DNA from: Bacteroidota bacterium
GTDB taxonomy: Bacteria; Bacteroidota; Bacteroidia; Cytophagales; Cyclobacteriaceae
Reading direction: 5' to 3'
Assembly: GCA_018267275.1 (NCBI GenBank)
Contig: JAFDYV010000003.1
Location: 1 to 64,000, forward strand
DNA length: 64,000 nt
Part shown: one piece after another, positions 60,833 through 64,000 of the stretch
Layout: each line of letters starts with the position of its first letter
Position numbering within the stretch: position 1 is the first letter of the stretch
Notes under the pieces: model-generated
Databases searched by the model: none
What the model was told of the DNA's origin: nothing
The model's input: the letters and a program-made list of their open reading frames with translations, nothing else
Translations under genes and position numbers: made by a program

Positions 60833-61048
60833 TCAGCGCAAGGAATCGAGATAGAGTTTTTCTACTTTTTTTCGCGCCCACTCTGTCTTTCGCAAAAAAG
60901 CCAAACTTGATTTAATGCTTGGGTCGAAACGAAAACAATTGATTGGTATAATCTGCCCAAGGTCTTGCCAGCCGTACATATCTACCAACTCGCGCAAAAT
61001 CATTTCCAGCGTTTTTCCATGAAGTGGATTATTGGGTTGCTGTTCCAT
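60833..61048 (-). CDS. VF530/DUF2132 family protein
   Basis: A 71-residue protein matching the VF530/DUF2132 family ([40 protein letters not shown] and KVEKLYL). The family is small, helical and structurally known, with weak DNA-binding suspected, but no proven activity. It lies five bases after the HAD gene and shares its strand, so the two are a unit. Confidence 0.85.
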   Translation of the reverse strand: MEQQPNNPLHGKTLEMILRELVDMYGWQDLGQIIPINCFRFDPSIKSSLAFLRKTEWARKKVEKLYLDSLR

Positions 61049-61053
61049 AAAAC

Positions 61054-61737
61054 TTAAAGCACAACGTTTAAGACATCTACAATTCTTTCCACCTGCTTGA
61101 AATTTTCATCGGTTATGGTGGTCTCCACCTTCTCATGATCCCAAGTAATGTGATAGGGGATGTGAATGGCATGCGCACCAAGTTTGAGAACAGGAAGCAC
61201 ATCCGACTTCAGCGAATTGCCAACCATCAGGAATTCTGAAGGCCGTATGTCGAGGTGGCTGATTAACTTTTGGTAGTCAGCCTGCCCTTTTTCAGACATG
61301 ATTTCGATATGATGAAAATAGTGTTCAAGATTTGACTTTTTAAGTTTACGCTCTTGATCAAGCAAATCTCCCTTCGTAGCCACAACCAACCGATAACGAT
61401 TCTTTAGACTCTCCAACACTTCAACCACTCCGTCCATTTTTTGCACCGGCTTATCCAACATGTCTTTTCCAAATGATATAATCTTGTTGATAGCCGCAGG
61501 TTTTATGGTATTGTCAGAAATACGAATAGCGGTCTCAATCATTGAGAGCATAAATGCCTTGACACCGTACCCGTACAAATTAATATTTTGAATCTCCGTT
61601 TGAAGTAGCTCACGGGCTACAGTGTGCTGGGGTAAATACTCCTCAAGTAAAGCGCAAAACTTGTGCTCTATCTCTTGAAAGTAAACTTCGTTGTGCCAAA
61701 GTGTGTCATCTGCATCAAAGGCGATTACCTTAATCAT
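61054..61737 (-). CDS. HAD-superfamily hydrolase
   Basis: A 227-residue protein. Motif I is [14 protein letters not shown] with the nucleophile Asp, motif II VVATKGD, motif III K in LKKSN, and motif [22 protein letters not shown]. The cap is a helical C1 type. It probably dephosphorylates a small metabolite. Its start overlaps the end of the nitronate monooxygenase gene by 4 bases (ATGA). Confidence 0.87.
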   Translation of the reverse strand: MIKVIAFDADDTLWHNEVYFQEIEHKFCALLEEYLPQHTVARELLQTEIQNINLYGYGVKAFMLSMIETAIRISDNTIKPAAINKIISFGKDMLDKPVQKMDGVVEVLESLKNRYRLVVATKGDLLDQERKLKKSNLEHYFHHIEIMSEKGQADYQKLISHLDIRPSEFLMVGNSLKSDVLPVLKLGAHAIHIPYHITWDHEKVETTITDENFKQVERIVDVLNVVL

Positions 61738-62687
61738 GCGGCTTCAAATTCTTTCGTCAAAGTCTGAACAATCTCTGCCATCGGCCGGATGCCGTGAACA
61801 TGCTCAATGGCCGGCCCGGCACACCACACGGTTTTGTAGGTTGCACTGAAAGCCGCCTTTTCAACTGCTTTCATTCCTTTAAAGGCAATGATCATTTTGG
61901 CATACTTCTTCAAGGTCTTGTTGTTATTTAGTATCCACTCCAACCAATTGGCCTTTGTACCTAATTGCTGAACGTAAGGAGTATTGATCACCGTTAATGC
62001 CGAACCAGAGAGTTTAGTGGTGCGAACAATGTCCTTCTCTCCATAATCTACCATTGCCTGTTTATACTCTTGCGAAATCGGGGCTTCGTTGCAAGCAATA
62101 AAAATAGTGCCTACCGAAACACCGGCCGCACCCCAATCTAACGCTTGCTTCACATCTTTGCCAAAGGCTACGCCACCGGCCGAAATGATGGGTAGTCCAC
62201 AATTGTCTTTCAGTTGCCTGATCAACTCTTGTGGAGAAATATTCCCCGCATGTCCGCCTGCGCGCGAGTTCACGGCAATCACCGCGTCTGCCCCCAGCGT
62301 CTCTACTTTTTTTGCATAAGCTAAATCAACCACATCGCAAAACACTTTGATACCAAGCGGCTTACATTTTTCAATCACCTCTTGCGGGCTACCCAATGAA
62401 GTAATGATGTAAGCGGGTTTAGTTTCTAACATGGTGGCTAGCTGCCCTTTGTACCTTGGGTTTGATTTGTTCACAATCAAGTTTACGCCAAAAGGTTTAT
62501 CGCTTGCGGTTTTGATCTCTTCCATGGCCGCCCGCAGCTCGGCATCGGTGCGATAGTTGAGTGCAGGGAACGCAGCAGAAACGCCATTGGCCAAAGCTGC
62601 TTTCACCATTTGAGTATTGCTGATTAAAAACATGGGTGCCACAATAATCGGATAGCGGATACCAAGGATTTGGTCAAGTGTTTGCAT
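61734..62687 (-). CDS. Nitronate monooxygenase-type flavoenzyme
   Basis: A 317-residue FMN-dependent TIM barrel from the ATG at 62687 (MQTLDQILGIRYPIIVAPMF). Typical segments: GVSAAFPALN, DKPFGVNLIV, KVETLGADAVIAVNSRAGGH (FMN-binding), then LPIISAGGVAFGKDVKQAL and GAAGVSVGTIFIACNEA. It oxidises nitronates such as propionate 3-nitronate or belongs to the related enoyl-reductase branch. A well-formed promoter lies right in front. Longer frames to 62843 are not used. Confidence 0.87.
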   Translation of the reverse strand: MQTLDQILGIRYPIIVAPMFLISNTQMVKAALANGVSAAFPALNYRTDAELRAAMEEIKTASDKPFGVNLIVNKSNPRYKGQLATMLETKPAYIITSLGSPQEVIEKCKPLGIKVFCDVVDLAYAKKVETLGADAVIAVNSRAGGHAGNISPQELIRQLKDNCGLPIISAGGVAFGKDVKQALDWGAAGVSVGTIFIACNEAPISQEYKQAMVDYGEKDIVRTTKLSGSALTVINTPYVQQLGTKANWLEWILNNNKTLKKYAKMIIAFKGMKAVEKAAFSATYKTVWCAGPAIEHVHGIRPMAEIVQTLTKEFEAA

Positions 62688-62694
62688 AGTCAAA

Positions 62695-62726
62695 CAAATG
62701 TAATAGCCCGCCCCAACCAAACCAAA
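62695..62726 (-). promoter_or_regulatory. Promoter of the nitronate monooxygenase operon
   Basis: On the minus strand TTTG (62726-62723), a 20-base spacer and TACATTTG (62702-62695) match both Bacteroidota boxes exactly. The -7 box ends seven bases before the ATG at 62687, so the leader would be very short. Confidence 0.65.
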
Positions 62727-62742
62727 GCCTTTTGTGATGGGA

Positions 62743-62774
62743 TAAAAAAAGAAAACCACCTTTTGGCGGTGGTT
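62743..62774 (-). terminator. Terminator of glnN
   Basis: On the minus strand the stem AACCACC / GGTGGTT (62774-62768 and 62760-62754) with a 7-base loop is followed by TTTTC and a run of seven U (62750-62744). It lies 27 bases after the glnN stop. Confidence 0.88.
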
Positions 62775-62800
62775 CTCTTTGTAACACGATGAGTAAAAAA

Positions 62801-64000
62801 CTAGCGCAAGAACAAAAGCTCGCGGTATTTCACCAGTGGCCAATCTTCATCATCCACCAACAATTCCAATTTGTCCACCGAATCGCGAATGGTCTCAAAG
62901 TACTTTTCTTTGATGTCATCGCAATAAGCAATGGCTCGCTTGTGGGTGTCAGCTATCTTATTGATGCGCTTGCGCTCCTCCACCATGTCGCGTACACCAT
63001 TTTTAATAATTTCGATGTGACCTGAAATTTCCTTGATGGTTTGTACAACCGCCTTGTTATCGATGCCCAAACCCTTTAAGCCATTGGCATTGGCAATCAA
63101 TTTGTTTTGATAAGCGATGGCAGTGGGGATGATATGGTTCATGGCCAAATCGCCCATCACGCGCGCCTCTATCTGTACTTTCTTAATGTAACTCTCCAGC
63201 TTTATTTCATTGCGGGCTTCTACTTCTTTGTGACTCATCACACCATACTTCTCAAAAAGTTCAAGCGACTTTTTTGATACATAAGCATCGATGGCCAATG
63301 GCATGGTTTTGATGTTATTCAAACCTCGCTTGGCTGCCTCCTTTACCCACTCATCAGAATACCCATCGCCTTCAAAGCGAATTGCCTTCGATTCTTTGAT
63401 GTACTTGCGCAACACATTCACAATGGCCATGCGCTTCTCCTCACCTTTCTCAATTTCTTTGCTAACGGTTTCGTAAAATTTGGTCAACTGATCCGCAACA
63501 ATCAAGTTAAGTGCCGTCATAGGCGTGCCGCAATTATCACTTGAGCCCACTGCACGGAATTCAAATTTATTTCCGGTGAAGGCAAAAGGCGAAGTACGGT
63601 TACGGTCTGTAGCATCTAGTATGATTTCCGGAATCTGGTCGATGCCCAACTTCATGTACATGTTATCCCCCTTCTCAATCTTCACGTTGCCTTTCTTCTC
63701 TAACTCATCCAACACAGCTGTCATTTGTGAGCCAATGAACACCGACATGATAGCGGGCGGTGCTTCATTTGCTCCCAAGCGAAAGTCGTTGGCAGCTGTT
63801 GCAATACTTGCGCGTAACAAGTCAGCATGTTCGTGCACAGCTTTTATGGTGGTGATGAAGAATGTCAAAAACAACAAATTGTCTTTAGCCGAGCTAGTGG
63901 GGGCATACAAGTTCACACCGGTGTCGGTAATTAACGACCAGTTATTGTGCTTACCACTTCCGTTTACGCCCGCGAAAGGTTTTTCATGGAAAAGTATTTT
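62801..64000 (-). CDS. glnN: Glutamine synthetase type III, C-terminal part (cut by the window edge)
   Basis: About 399 residues of the 3' part; the frame is open to base 64000, so the 5' part lies outside. GS III motifs: HEKPFAGVNGSGKHNNWSL (substrate and metal site), TDTGVNLYAPTSSAKDNLLF, NDFRLGANEAPPAIMSVFIG, DATDRNRTSPFAFTGNKFEF and RAVGSSDNCGTPMTALN. The long helical C-terminal region is typical for the ~730-residue type III enzyme. It makes glutamine from glutamate and ammonia. A terminator follows. Confidence 0.96.
   Translation of the reverse strand, partial: KILFHEKPFAGVNGSGKHNNWSLITDTGVNLYAPTSSAKDNLLFLTFFITTIKAVHEHADLLRASIATAANDFRLGANEAPPAIMSVFIGSQMTAVLDELEKKGNVKIEKGDNMYMKLGIDQIPEIILDATDRNRTSPFAFTGNKFEFRAVGSSDNCGTPMTALNLIVADQLTKFYETVSKEIEKGEEKRMAIVNVLRKYIKESKAIRFEGDGYSDEWVKEAAKRGLNNIKTMPLAIDAYVSKKSLELFEKYGVMSHKEVEARNEIKLESYIKKVQIEARVMGDLAMNHIIPTAIAYQNKLIANANGLKGLGIDNKAVVQTIKEISGHIEIIKNGVRDMVEERKRINKIADTHKRAIAYCDDIKEKYFETIRDSVDKLELLVDDEDWPLVKYRELLFLR

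Overview
The window looks like a chromosomal segment of a member of the Bacteroidota, most likely a Cytophagales-type bacterium. The evidence is the type III glutamine synthetase at the right edge, methylmalonyl-CoA epimerase, a TsaD/TamB divergent pair, FadL/PorV-like and other outer-membrane barrels, PspC/GIN-domain and DUF1080 lipoproteins, Bacteroidota-type promoters (TTTG/TAnnTTTG), no visible Shine-Dalgarno sequences, and a bacterial type A RNase P RNA. No tRNA, rRNA, CRISPR array, prophage or integrase was seen.

Layout. Bases 1-4600 are an AT-rich, scrambled accessory stretch. It holds an intact small cupin gene, a regulatory-domain gene fragment fused to the C-terminal half of an M1 aminopeptidase, the 3' remnant of a second cupin, and two secreted proteins of unknown function. 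From 4700 to 9940 come an S1/P1-type nuclease and then a tight + strand run: an RMD1/DUF155 membrane protein, a C39-like cysteine peptidase, an ATP-grasp (RimK-like) ligase and a GCS2-type carboxylate-amine ligase. I read this run as a peptide-making or peptide-tagging system. From 10000 to 18600 there is metabolism and transport (DASS symporter, epimerase, D-aminoacylase-like lipoprotein, FHS sugar permease), an RNA-binding protein, an rRNA methyltransferase and an HNH protein. From 18700 to 31000 there are two secreted proteins, the tsaD-thioesterase-smpB-NlpC-like operon facing the giant tamB gene, rnpB, and an NtrC-like regulator without a DNA-binding domain. From 31000 to 44000 there are a LuxE-like protein, a fused 2-oxoacid dehydrogenase E1, a REP-associated transposase with its REP hairpins, a probable structured RNA, alanine dehydrogenase, an HsdR-N-like protein, AMP nucleosidase, a Tat-exported oxidoreductase, an FGE-fold protein and a FadL-like porin. 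From 44000 to the end there are a PadR/PspC envelope-stress pair, a DUF433/DUF5615 toxin-antitoxin pair, an RNA-processing-type metallo-beta-lactamase, an acyltransferase, an M43 protease, an ECF sigma operon, asparagine synthetase, several envelope proteins, a HAD phosphatase, a nitronate monooxygenase and the 3' part of glnN.

Structure beyond genes. Several gene borders (about 29.8, 39.9, 44.3, 48.9 and 54.7 kb) carry arrays of degenerate heptanucleotides kept in strict 7-base register, each with its own consensus. Most end at or next to a start codon. This was the most unexpected non-coding signal found. Other signals are the inverted REP hairpins around the transposase, a 70-base element near 37.2 kb that resembles a recurrent Bacteroidota structured RNA, and convergent gene pairs that share overlapping stop codons.

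All functional calls come from reading the sequence; no database search was run.
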